Positions 25,994-34,297 of a stretch of 64,000 bases of DNA are shown here, in pieces. This DNA comes from Bacteroidia bacterium (GTDB lineage Bacteria > Bacteroidota > Bacteroidia > SXHM01): NCBI GenBank assembly GCA_022072225.1, contig JAJVIC010000007.1, positions 124,001 to 188,000 on the forward strand, given 5' to 3'. A program made the position numbers and the translations under genes. How positions within the stretch are numbered: the first letter of the stretch is position 1; each line of letters starts with the position of its first letter. Below the pieces are notes generated by a model. The model saw only the letters and a program-made list of their open reading frames with translations. It was not told where the DNA came from and did no database searches.

Positions 25994-26677
25994 ATGCTCA
26001 GACGTAATCGCATACCGGAAAAGGACACCGAATTCAGTAATTACATCTACCGTACCACTGCGGCCCTATTAAACGGCACACCGCCAACCTGGCAACGGCT
26101 TCGTCTGTTTGAGAGCGATAAAAACAAGTGGATAGACTTTATGCACCAATGGGATGATATGTATCCGAAGCATGTCAATCCAAGTCAACGCACCAAAGTA
26201 GTAACTGCCGAAAAGAACCGTATAAAAAAAGAGTTTACCCGATTTGCACAACCACTGCTTAACCAAATGAGCGGAAGTTATGCCACCACAGGCGACCGCC
26301 TTACTTTTAACCTCCGCAAAAAAGAACGCCCTTACCGTAAACGCGGAAAAATTGAGGATGCACCTACCGCTCATGTTCAATCCGTTGGAGGAGGAAGCCT
26401 GAAAATACGTGTGCGCAGAGAAAATCAGGAAGGCCGCAGCGGAAAACATCCGCTGGCCGATGTGCTGGAAGTCAGTTATTGGTATGGGCACCGTGTAATT
26501 ACAATGCCCATAGAACAGTGCACACACAAACACTTCAGCACCAAAACCTATTTTATTTTAAAACTGCCGCAGGATGCTATTGGCAAATGGGCCTATTTTT
26601 ATTTCCGTTGGGCAAACTACAGCAAACCCGAAAACAGCGGACCATACAGCGCAATGCAGGTGGCGGTGGTAGGGTAA
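25994..26677 (+). CDS. Conserved hypothetical protein downstream of array 2
   Basis: 227 residues, no signal peptide or membrane span. N-terminal helical part (IPEKDTEFSNYIYRTTAAL ... NRIKKEFTRFAQPLLNQM), a basic linker (RKKERPYRKRGK) and a beta-rich C-terminal part ending WAYFYFRWANYSKPENSGPY then SAMQVAVVG, reminiscent of a fibronectin-like strand pattern. It resembles a class of Bacteroidota hypothetical proteins with this helical-plus-beta layout that I know only as uncharacterised. No function is offered. Confidence 0.75.
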   Translation: MLRRNRIPEKDTEFSNYIYRTTAALLNGTPPTWQRLRLFESDKNKWIDFMHQWDDMYPKHVNPSQRTKVVTAEKNRIKKEFTRFAQPLLNQMSGSYATTGDRLTFNLRKKERPYRKRGKIEDAPTAHVQSVGGGSLKIRVRRENQEGRSGKHPLADVLEVSYWYGHRVITMPIEQCTHKHFSTKTYFILKLPQDAIGKWAYFYFRWANYSKPENSGPYSAMQVAVVG

Positions 26678-26683
26678 AATTTC

Positions 26684-26691
26684 TACCTTCG
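26684..26691 (+). promoter_or_regulatory. -7 box TACCTTCG of purB
   Basis: Matches TAnnTTYG, 16 bases before the purB ATG, in the 30-bp gap after the hypothetical gene. Confidence 0.55.
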
Positions 26692-26707
26692 CGCTTTCTT
26701 TTTCGCT

Positions 26708-28051
26708 ATGACAAAAAACTTTTCTCCGCTTACCGCCATTTCGCCTGTTGACGGGCGTTACCATAAACAGACTGCCGAACTTTCTCAATACTTCTCTGAA
26801 TACGCGCTGATGCAATACCGCGTAAAAGTGGAGGTGGAATATTTCATAGCCCTTTGCAAACTTCCTTTGCCACAGCTGAAAGGCGTGAATAAAAAGCTTT
26901 TTCCGAAGATGCAGGATGTTTATAAAAACTTTACCGAAAAAGACGCGGAAATAATCAAGGACACGGAGAAAACAACCAACCACGATGTAAAAGCGGTGGA
27001 ATATTTTGTGAAAGCAAAGTTTGAAAAACTTGGCCTGAAGAACGAGAAAGAATTTGTGCATTTCGGGCTTACCTCGCAGGACATCAACAATACAGCAACT
27101 CCTGCCATGATGCGCGATGCAACCCTGCAAATATGGTTGCCCGCCTTGCTGGATGTTGTTGAAACACTTGAACGCCTTTCTAATACATGGGAAAACATTC
27201 CCATGCTGGCTCATACACACGGACAACCTGCATCACCCACCCGACTTGGAAAAGAACTGAATGTATTTACCGAACGCCTGATGGTTCAGTTGGAACAACC
27301 CGGTTTTACTTACGCAGCAAAATTTGGTGGTGCCACCGGAAATCTGAATGCACATTATGTAGCATACCCAAAAACAGACTGGACCAAATTTGCCAACAAG
27401 TTTATCACTGAATTAGGTTTGGTGCGCTCGCAAACCACCACCCAGATTGAACATTACGATAACATTGCTGCCTGGTGCGATTCGCACAAGCGCATCAACA
27501 CCATATTGATTGACCTCTGCCGCGATATGTGGGCCTACATCTCTATGGATTATTTTAAGCAGAAAATAAAAGCGGGCGAAATTGGTTCATCAGCCATGCC
27601 GCATAAAGTAAACCCCATTGACTTTGAAAACGCTGAAGGAAATTTAGGTTTTGCTAATGCCATGTTCGAACATTTTGCTGCCAAACTTCCCATCTCACGT
27701 TTACAGCGTGATTTAACCGACAGCACCGTGTTACGCAACATCGGCATGCCATTGGCGCATACCTTAATTGCTTTTAAATCCGTTCAAAAAGGTCTGGACA
27801 AATTAGTGCTGAACAAAGAAGCCATTGACCGCGATCTGGAAAACAACTGGGCAGTAGTTGCCGAAGCATTGCAAACCATTTTGCGCAGAGAAGGCTACAA
27901 AAATCCTTACGAAACTCTGAAAGACCTTACCCGCAAAAACGAAAAGATAAGTAAGGAGAGCATTGCTGCTTTTATCAAATCACTCAGCGTTTCTGATAAA
28001 GTGAAAAAGGAAATGCTGGCGATAACACCGTTTAATTACACGGGGAAATAA
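26708..28051 (+). CDS. purB: Adenylosuccinate lyase
   Basis: 447 residues. Cleaves SAICAR and adenylosuccinate, releasing fumarate, in purine synthesis. The fumarase-superfamily signature GSSAMPHKVNPIDFE is complete with its catalytic Ser loop, and LAHTHGQPASPTRLGKE carries the conserved His. The N-terminus (LTAISPVDGRYHKQT) matches the E. coli-type enzyme. Own promoter. Confidence 0.96.
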   Translation: MTKNFSPLTAISPVDGRYHKQTAELSQYFSEYALMQYRVKVEVEYFIALCKLPLPQLKGVNKKLFPKMQDVYKNFTEKDAEIIKDTEKTTNHDVKAVEYFVKAKFEKLGLKNEKEFVHFGLTSQDINNTATPAMMRDATLQIWLPALLDVVETLERLSNTWENIPMLAHTHGQPASPTRLGKELNVFTERLMVQLEQPGFTYAAKFGGATGNLNAHYVAYPKTDWTKFANKFITELGLVRSQTTTQIEHYDNIAAWCDSHKRINTILIDLCRDMWAYISMDYFKQKIKAGEIGSSAMPHKVNPIDFENAEGNLGFANAMFEHFAAKLPISRLQRDLTDSTVLRNIGMPLAHTLIAFKSVQKGLDKLVLNKEAIDRDLENNWAVVAEALQTILRREGYKNPYETLKDLTRKNEKISKESIAAFIKSLSVSDKVKKEMLAITPFNYTGK

Positions 28052-28059
28052 TGCCTCTC

Positions 28060-28125
28060 GTCATGCTGAACTTGTTTCAGCATCTCGGTCAGAAAAGAAA
28101 GACCCTGAAACAAGTTCAGGGTGAC
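28060..28125. repeat. Dispersed inverted-repeat element after purB
   Basis: Two 25-bp arms, GTCATGCTGAACTTGTTTC... (28060-28084) and its imperfect complement (28101-28125), with 21 of 25 matching. Each arm also folds on itself (CTGAAC/GTTCAG). It follows the purB stop and precedes the next gene's signal peptide, and may serve as a transcript end. Elements of this sequence are familiar as dispersed repeats in bacterial genomes. Confidence 0.75.
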
Positions 28126-28149
28126 GTCAAGATTTTCTACATTCGTCCT

Positions 28150-30303
28150 ATGAGGATTTTTATTCTGCTTCTTCTATTCTCTTACTCTGCCGCTGCGCAG
28201 CAAAACATTTCCATCATTACCCCGCAACAGAATTTAGAAAACTCTGTCAGTAAATTAGCCATTGAAGATGTGCAGCAACTCTTGAAGCAAGCCTGCAACT
28301 GTACAGTGGAATTGAATAACACCGCCAACCCAATTCAAATCCTTCTTCCCGAAATTGATGCTGCAAAAGCTGCGGAAAAAAGTTCGTTTGAAGAGAACGC
28401 AAATTATCCTTACCTCCACGTTCCGCTTCACCATTACAACTGGACGTCTAAAAAAGAAAGCGGCAAAATAACATTGCGTTTAGAAACGCCCACTTACTTT
28501 GGAATCAGTTGTGCCCTTTACGGTTTGTTGCAGGAAAAATTAGGCTTTAAATTTTACCATGCCCGCGAAACAATTATTCCGCAATGGACCAACTGGCAAT
28601 TGCCCGAAACCTTTACATGGAGTGCCAAACCGCGCTTTGATAAAAAAGGATTTCACCTCCACACGCAACACCCCTTGGAGTTGACCGAGCCTCTGCTTGA
28701 CCACAACTATCCCGGAGGAATAGAGCAAGTGAAAGAATACATCAACTGGCTGGCGCGCAACGGACAAAACTACTTTGAGTTCAATCTGCTCGAAAGCATT
28801 GACCTGAACGAATGGCCCGCCTTCTCCAAACAAATAACAGACTACTGCCACCAGCGCGGAATTATTGCAGGAGTGGATGTATCGCTGCACATGCTGCAGC
28901 AAAAGGCTTTTCAGTTGTACCGCAATTTTCCTGCATCATGGCGCAGCAAAGAAAAGCAGATGGATATTCGCCTCGCCAAATTGTTTGCAGCTGATTGGGA
29001 TGTGCTGAACGTTGAGTTTTCGGCCACCGAATTCAGCAGCGGAAATGTGAAGAAAAAGAAAAAACTGCAACTGCATCTCGGTAAAGAACTGAAAGAAAAA
29101 TACAACTCCAAACTGATGGGCCGCAAGCACGTAGTGCAGGAAACAGCAGAAATAGGCGGCAACAAAAAAAAGAAGGATTACATAATGAGTGCAGAAGAAA
29201 CTGCATTGGATAAAAACCGCGGTGTACTGATACACACTGTTATGTTCTACACCATTTCAGAAGAAAAAGCACCCGTGTATCGCAACAAAAACCTGCGCCA
29301 CATGCTTGATTTATTATTGAAAGAAAAAGAAACACGCGAAACCTGGTATTATCCCGAATCGGCCTACTGGATTACGTTTGACAATTCCATTCCCATGTTT
29401 CTCATGCCTTACCTCAGCGCACGGTTAGACGATATTCTGCTGATGGATTCGCTGCAAATTCCGGGACACGTAACCTTTTCTTCGGGCTGGGAATGGGGCT
29501 ACTGGCTCTTCGACTGGAGCATTGCGCGCTGGAGTTGGGAGCATACATTTAATAACGTTACTCAGCAACCAAGTGCAACGCAATATATCAATGAGATATT
29601 TAACAACGAACATATTGCCAACTACTTTGAAGAGAACCTAAATCTGCAGAACGATTTTCTGAAAGAGAAAGAAATGATGCGCTACATGACGGCCTCGTCC
29701 GCCACTGATGAATTGCCCGGAGCGCTGAACATTGAGTTTCATCCCCGCCCCGAGTGGCATTACAAATGGCTCGCAAAAAAATCAGACTTGGAAACCTTGC
29801 AAAAAATAAGAAGCGAGAAACTTCCGCTGCTTGATAATTTTTCGTCCACCACCAAAGGCTATTCGCAAATGTTGGAGAGCAATCTTAAAAAAACAACGCT
29901 CACCAAACAACAGCAACAAATTCTGGATGAGTTGAAACAGGGAATTGACATAACCGGTCTGCGGGCCGAACACCGCAAACACACGCTGGAATACCTCATC
30001 ACCAAACGCGAATACAAACTGAAAAACGAAAAGTCTGACGCAAGCCTGCTGCTTGCCAATGCAATCAGTACACGCAAAGCCGCACAAAAAATTGTGGATA
30101 TGCGCGAACAGAATTATCGCTACAACTTAGCCTTACTCAGCACCACGCATTACGAACACAGTAGTTATCATTTTGGGTACCTCTACCCTGTCCACAACCT
30201 CCATTTCTGGAAACGTGAAGAAGAGCAATTCCGCAAAAACAAATTCAGCCCCTTTTTCATGAACATCATGAACCTGTGGCGGATAATCGGAATAATAAAT
30301 TAA
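28150..30303 (+). CDS. Large secreted protein, glycoside-hydrolase-like
   Basis: 717 residues. The start at 28150 gives a signal peptide (MRIFILLLLFSYSAAAQQ); the frame is open 33 codons upstream, but that stretch is the dispersed repeat. A TACATTCG box lies just before. The N-terminal 150 residues (VEDVQQLLKQACNC-like helix, then YFGISCALYGLLQEKLGFKFYH) resemble the accessory domain of GH20/GH67 enzymes, and a barrel-like region follows (FDKKGFHLHTQHP, INWLARNGQNYFEFNLL, ITDYCHQRGIIAGVDVSLH). I see no family-specific acid pair, so enzymatic activity is only suggested. Confidence 0.7.
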   Translation: MRIFILLLLFSYSAAAQQNISIITPQQNLENSVSKLAIEDVQQLLKQACNCTVELNNTANPIQILLPEIDAAKAAEKSSFEENANYPYLHVPLHHYNWTSKKESGKITLRLETPTYFGISCALYGLLQEKLGFKFYHARETIIPQWTNWQLPETFTWSAKPRFDKKGFHLHTQHPLELTEPLLDHNYPGGIEQVKEYINWLARNGQNYFEFNLLESIDLNEWPAFSKQITDYCHQRGIIAGVDVSLHMLQQKAFQLYRNFPASWRSKEKQMDIRLAKLFAADWDVLNVEFSATEFSSGNVKKKKKLQLHLGKELKEKYNSKLMGRKHVVQETAEIGGNKKKKDYIMSAEETALDKNRGVLIHTVMFYTISEEKAPVYRNKNLRHMLDLLLKEKETRETWYYPESAYWITFDNSIPMFLMPYLSARLDDILLMDSLQIPGHVTFSSGWEWGYWLFDWSIARWSWEHTFNNVTQQPSATQYINEIFNNEHIANYFEENLNLQNDFLKEKEMMRYMTASSATDELPGALNIEFHPRPEWHYKWLAKKSDLETLQKIRSEKLPLLDNFSSTTKGYSQMLESNLKKTTLTKQQQQILDELKQGIDITGLRAEHRKHTLEYLITKREYKLKNEKSDASLLLANAISTRKAAQKIVDMREQNYRYNLALLSTTHYEHSSYHFGYLYPVHNLHFWKREEEQFRKNKFSPFFMNIMNLWRIIGIIN

Positions 30304-30308
30304 TTGCT

Positions 30309-31337
30309 TTATACCGCAGCTTCTGCGTATTTTTTCATAAATCCTTCGGCCTGTTCCACCATATCAGGTGAGCCAATGAATAATGGAGTGCGTTGATGCA
30401 GAGAAGTAGGCTTAATGTCTAAGATGCGGTTAAAACCATCCGAAGCTTTTCCTCCGGCCTGTTCTACCAAAAACGCAAGCGGATTGCACTCATAAAGCAA
30501 ACGCAATTTTCCTTTGGGAGCCGAAGAGGTTGAAGGATAAATAAAAATTCCGCCCTTGAGCATGTTGCGGTGAAAGTCAGCAACCGCAGAGCCTATATAG
30601 CGTGATGAATAGGGGCGCGATGTAGCCTTATCTTCAACCTGACAATACTTAATGTAATCTTTTACGCCCTGGGGAAAATGCACGTAATTTCCTTCGTTAA
30701 TAGAATATATTTTTCCTGTTTTCGGAATTTGCATATTGGGATGCGAAAGAAAAAATGCACCGATTGAGGGATCAAGTGTAAATCCGTTTACTCCGTTTCC
30801 GGTTGAATAAACAAGCATGGTTGAAGAACCGTAAATCACATATCCTGCAGCTACCTGCTCAACACCGGCCTGCATAAAATCTTCCAATGTTGCGCAATCG
30901 CCTTCTGTTTTTTTTCTGTAAATAGAAAAGATAGAACCTACCGAAACGTTTACATCAATATTGGATGAGCCGTCCAGCGGGTCAAATGCAACTATGTATT
31001 TTCCTGTTTTAGAAAACTCACCGTTGAATTCAATCATTCCTTCGTTTTCTTCAGAGGCAATGGCACACACTTCACCACGCTCTTTCAGCGCATGAATAAA
31101 TTGTTCGTTTGAAAATACATCTAACTTTTTTACCTCTTCGCCCTGCACATTGGTTGAACCGAAATCACCCAGAATATTGTTCAATCCCGCACGTTTTACT
31201 TCGCGGTTTATTATGCGCGCTGCAAGGCTGATGGCGCTGAACAAGCGCGATAATTCACCTTTTGCATATTTAAAATCTGATTGGCGCTCAATAATAAACT
31301 CGCCAAGCGAAATATAGCTTCTCTTAAATGATTCCAT
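30309..31337 (-). CDS. fbp: Class 1 fructose-1,6-bisphosphatase
   Basis: 342 residues. Gluconeogenic hydrolysis of fructose-1,6-bisphosphate. The metal-binding motif [20 protein letters not shown] is complete, with [11 protein letters not shown] upstream and [20 protein letters not shown] for substrate binding, and [12 protein letters not shown] at the end. Convergent with the preceding secreted-protein gene, only five bases apart. Confidence 0.96.
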   Translation of the reverse strand: MESFKRSYISLGEFIIERQSDFKYAKGELSRLFSAISLAARIINREVKRAGLNNILGDFGSTNVQGEEVKKLDVFSNEQFIHALKERGEVCAIASEENEGMIEFNGEFSKTGKYIVAFDPLDGSSNIDVNVSVGSIFSIYRKKTEGDCATLEDFMQAGVEQVAAGYVIYGSSTMLVYSTGNGVNGFTLDPSIGAFFLSHPNMQIPKTGKIYSINEGNYVHFPQGVKDYIKYCQVEDKATSRPYSSRYIGSAVADFHRNMLKGGIFIYPSTSSAPKGKLRLLYECNPLAFLVEQAGGKASDGFNRILDIKPTSLHQRTPLFIGSPDMVEQAEGFMKKYAEAAV

Positions 31338-31377
31338 GTGTATTGTAAAAAGTTGCTTCCTGCCTTGCTGCCGGAAA

Positions 31378-32154
31378 TTACAACTTCATGATAAACGCTA
31401 ATTTATAGAAAGCCGGTCTGTTGTCAAACGTTGTTCCGGAACCGGTTAATCCGCTGTTTCCGGTAGCTTGGTTTATTGTTATTCCTGTAGCTTCCGTTGA
31501 CGAAGGCGCTGTTGTAAGTACTGTGCCTGTGCCTACTGAAGTGCTGAGTATTCCGGGGGTTCCCGAACCTGCATTCACAACAGGAAAGTCATGTGTATGT
31601 CCTGCATCTGCAACCGTGTGTGTGTGGTTAATGCTGTGATCATGCGCAGGAAGGTTTGCTATGGTTAATGACTGGTCGTGTGTTCCGCCTGTTGCTCCGG
31701 GATTTTCTACTGAGCTTTGTACAGAAAGAATAAAGCGGTTTCTTAAATCAGGTGTTCCGTTTGATCCGTCACACAATGCCCAACCTCCGGGAATGGTATT
31801 GATTGGTCCTGACCACATACTGATTAACCCTGAAGGCGTATTGCCTGTATTTTGGTTCAATGGCAACCAATCGCTTAAACTGGCACTCCAGTAATAAAAC
31901 CCCTTAGGCTCGGCAATGGTTCCGTCTGTCTGGTAAATCAACAAACCTTCAGAAGAAGGGGTAGTTGGAACAATCAAATCTCTCTGAAGAATAGTCATTC
32001 TGGGAACAAGCAATCCCTTTTCAGTTGATGAAACATCCAGCATGGCTGATGGCTCAGGGGTTGTAGTTCCGATACCAACATTGTTAGACTGTGCATTTAC
32101 TAATGCCGGAACTGCGATTGTTGTTACAGCAAAAAAAAGTATTTTTCTTAGCAT
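31378..32154 (-). CDS. Secreted protein with phage tail-collar domain
   Basis: 258 residues. A signal peptide (ends VNAQ) is followed by the [20 protein letters not shown] motif typical of Bacteroidota surface proteins, and then a tail-collar domain: [32 protein letters not shown], and [19 protein letters not shown]. Similar domains occur in phage tail fibres and microcystin-dependent proteins. No phage genes lie nearby, so this is probably a cell-surface or secreted trimeric fibre protein of the host. Confidence 0.8.
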   Translation of the reverse strand: MLRKILFFAVTTIAVPALVNAQSNNVGIGTTTPEPSAMLDVSSTEKGLLVPRMTILQRDLIVPTTPSSEGLLIYQTDGTIAEPKGFYYWSASLSDWLPLNQNTGNTPSGLISMWSGPINTIPGGWALCDGSNGTPDLRNRFILSVQSSVENPGATGGTHDQSLTIANLPAHDHSINHTHTVADAGHTHDFPVVNAGSGTPGILSTSVGTGTVLTTAPSSTEATGITINQATGNSGLTGSGTTFDNRPAFYKLAFIMKL

Positions 32155-32246
32155 GTGATTGGTTTTATAGCTCGAATAGACTGCAATAATAGTAATTCTA
32201 CTCTAAATATTACCAATCGCAGATTTTTTTAGTCTGTTCGACCTGA

Positions 32247-33071
32247 TTAAAAATTCAGATGTTTTGATTTTACTTGCTGACCAAAAAAAACAGATGCTGC
32301 TTCATTAAAGTTCTCCTCTGAGTCGGAGGTGTAGAAATCAACACTGCCGCCCTTACTGCAAATAGTTTCTATTTCCGGATGCCGATTCAGGTAATCCGCA
32401 AGACTTTCGGCAACTATTTCACCTTGTGAAAGCAAGGTTATATTTTGGGGAGTATATTTTTTAATTTTCTCTATTAATAAGGGATAATGCGTACAGCCAA
32501 GTATAATCGTGTCAATTATCTTGCTTTTGGCAAATAAACTATCTATGTTTTGTTTTACAAAATAATCAGCGGCACTGCTGGTGTATTCGTTATTTTCAAC
32601 TAATGGAACCCACATAGGACAAGCCTCCTGATAAACCTTAATATCGGGAAAGAATTTTTCAATCTCTATCGGATATGAGTTTGATGCCACTGTTCCTTTG
32701 GTTCCCAGTACACCAACATGACCTGTTTTGGTGTATTTTCCTACAAGCTCGGTTGTTGGTCTTATTACTCCCAACACACGTTTATCGGGATATTTTTTTG
32801 GCAAATCAACCTGTTGAATAGTTCTCAGCGCTTTTGCTGATGCAGTATTGCAGGCAATAATTACCAAATTGCAGTTCATGGCAAACAGCCTCTCAACACA
32901 TTGCAGGGTGTATTGATAAACTGTTTCAAAAGACCGGTTTCCGTATGGCGCACGAGCGTTGTCGCCCAAATACAAATAATCGTATTGCGGAAGTTTTTTT
33001 ACAATTTCTTTTAAAACGGTAAGTCCTCCGTAGCCGGAATCAAAAACTCCTATGGGTTGCTTCTGCGACAT
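32247..33071 (-). CDS. murI: Glutamate racemase
   Basis: 274 residues. Makes D-glutamate for peptidoglycan. Both catalytic cysteines are visible, in VIIACNTASAKAL and ILGCTHYPLL, and the N-terminus IGVFDSGYGGLTVLKEI is diagnostic. Last gene of the envelope cluster, separated from ompH by a hairpin. Confidence 0.96.
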   Translation of the reverse strand: MSQKQPIGVFDSGYGGLTVLKEIVKKLPQYDYLYLGDNARAPYGNRSFETVYQYTLQCVERLFAMNCNLVIIACNTASAKALRTIQQVDLPKKYPDKRVLGVIRPTTELVGKYTKTGHVGVLGTKGTVASNSYPIEIEKFFPDIKVYQEACPMWVPLVENNEYTSSAADYFVKQNIDSLFAKSKIIDTIILGCTHYPLLIEKIKKYTPQNITLLSQGEIVAESLADYLNRHPEIETICSKGGSVDFYTSDSEENFNEAASVFFGQQVKSKHLNF

Positions 33072-33093
33072 TCAGTGGCTATATTACAAATAA

Positions 33094-33124
33094 AAAATCC
33101 ACCCCGTTAAACAGAGTGGATTTT
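33094..33124 (-). terminator. Hairpin between ompH and murI
   Basis: AAAATCCAC (33094-33102) pairs with GTGGATTTT (33116-33124); on the minus strand a T-rich tail follows. It would end or reduce transcription out of ompH before murI. Confidence 0.6.
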
Positions 33125-33144
33125 CTAAAATAGTTAATCAATCT

Positions 33145-33648
33145 TTAAAGCCCTAATTTAGCTTTTACAAGCGGAAGCACATCGTCTGTTGCTCCTGCAT
33201 ACAAAAGGCCGCCACGAGCTTTGTCGAAAATATATTGATACCCTTTTTCCTTTGCAACATCTTCAATTGCTTTCAGTGCTTTATCAGAAATGGGTTTAAA
33301 AAGGTCTTGTTCAACTTTGGCAATTTCCTGATTGGCATTTCTTTCAAATTCGGTTAAACGGTTTTGTTTATCGTTTAACTCGTTTATTTTAGATTCTTTA
33401 ATTAAGGGGCTCATTGTTCCCTTGTTGGCCTCAAATTCTTCAGCCAGTTTTTTTAATTCTTCGCTCTTTCTTTCAAACTCGCCTTGTAATAGTTGAGAAA
33501 CCTTTTTAAGACTGTCTTGGGCCGCTTTTGCTTCAGGCATTAGGTTTACCAACTCCTGTGAATTGATATGCCCAAGTTTTTTGGCTTGTGCACTGGCAGT
33601 ATTTACTGCAAACAATCCAATCATAATAACGAATATCAGCTTTTTCAT
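33145..33648 (-). CDS. OmpH/Skp-family periplasmic chaperone
   Basis: 167 residues with a signal peptide (ends NTASAQ), an N-terminal strand KLGHINSQELVNLMPEAKAA, a long charged coiled coil (about 40-120) and C-terminal GYQYIFDKARGGLLYAG. Skp-like chaperones hold unfolded outer-membrane proteins for BamA, encoded just upstream. Second of two tandem paralogues. Confidence 0.9.
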   Translation of the reverse strand: MKKLIFVIMIGLFAVNTASAQAKKLGHINSQELVNLMPEAKAAQDSLKKVSQLLQGEFERKSEELKKLAEEFEANKGTMSPLIKESKINELNDKQNRLTEFERNANQEIAKVEQDLFKPISDKALKAIEDVAKEKGYQYIFDKARGGLLYAGATDDVLPLVKAKLGL

Positions 33649-33684
33649 ATAGTTTGTGTTTTATAGTTTTAATTATTAGGGCTG

Positions 33685-33692
33685 CGAAAGTA
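33685..33692 (-). promoter_or_regulatory. -7 box TACTTTCG before the second ompH
   Basis: Matches TAnnTTYG on the minus strand, 36 bases before the ATG at 33648. Suggests an internal promoter between the two ompH genes. Confidence 0.5.
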
Positions 33693-33727
33693 GAAATATT
33701 TCCCTAAAGAGAATGACAATTATTCCT

Positions 33728-34270
33728 TTATTCTTTAGTTTCCTTTGCCGTAGTTACACCTAATGCTTCGAGCACATCGTCACTCAGGTCATATTTCTCG
33801 TTTGCATACAGCATAGAGGCTCCTGATGATTTATCAAAGATAATCATGTAGCTGCGGGCGTCTGCTATTTTTTTAATTTCCGTGTAGATTTTATCCTGTA
33901 TGGGTTTTATCATTTCCTGACGTTTTTTAAACAGGTCGCCTTCAAAGCCAAAACGTTGTTTTTGAAGGTCTTTAGCCTTTTTTTCTTTCTCTATTATTTC
34001 TGCTTCGCGCTTTTTGCGGGCTGCTTCGGGTAAAAGAATTTCTTCGGCTTGGTAGTCTGAATACATTTTATCAATGTCTTTATACATTGCTTCAATTTCT
34101 GCCTGCCATTGTACAGACATCTCGTCCAGTTGTTTTTGTTTCGATGTGTAATCAGGCAAATTACTGAGAATGTATTCGGTATCAACAAAAGCAAATTTTT
34201 GTGCCGATGCAATAAAACCGCTGAAGACGAAAGTCACCAGCAGTACTATGATTTTTGATAGTTTATTCAT
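33728..34270 (-). CDS. OmpH/Skp-family periplasmic chaperone
   Basis: 180 residues: signal peptide (ends FIASAQ), KFAFVDTEYILSNLPDY strand-helix start, coiled coil rich in Lys/Glu, and SYMIIFDKSSGASMLYANEKYDLSDDV at the end. Paralogue of the next gene, lying 27 bases after bamA, as is usual in Bacteroidota. Confidence 0.9.
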   Translation of the reverse strand: MNKLSKIIVLLVTFVFSGFIASAQKFAFVDTEYILSNLPDYTSKQKQLDEMSVQWQAEIEAMYKDIDKMYSDYQAEEILLPEAARKKREAEIIEKEKKAKDLQKQRFGFEGDLFKKRQEMIKPIQDKIYTEIKKIADARSYMIIFDKSSGASMLYANEKYDLSDDVLEALGVTTAKETKE

Positions 34271-34297
34271 GACTTTAATTTTAATTTACAAAAATAA

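Noticed and set aside
26558-27226. 222-codon minus-strand open frame
   Set aside because: Antisense to purB and the preceding gene; composition is that of a shadow frame.
28051-28149. Upstream 33-codon extension of the large secreted protein
   Set aside because: The DNA is a dispersed inverted repeat and the signal peptide begins at 28150.
31378-32154. Prophage remnant suggested by the tail-collar domain
   Set aside because: No other phage gene is near, and the protein has a signal peptide and a Bacteroidota-type N-terminal motif.
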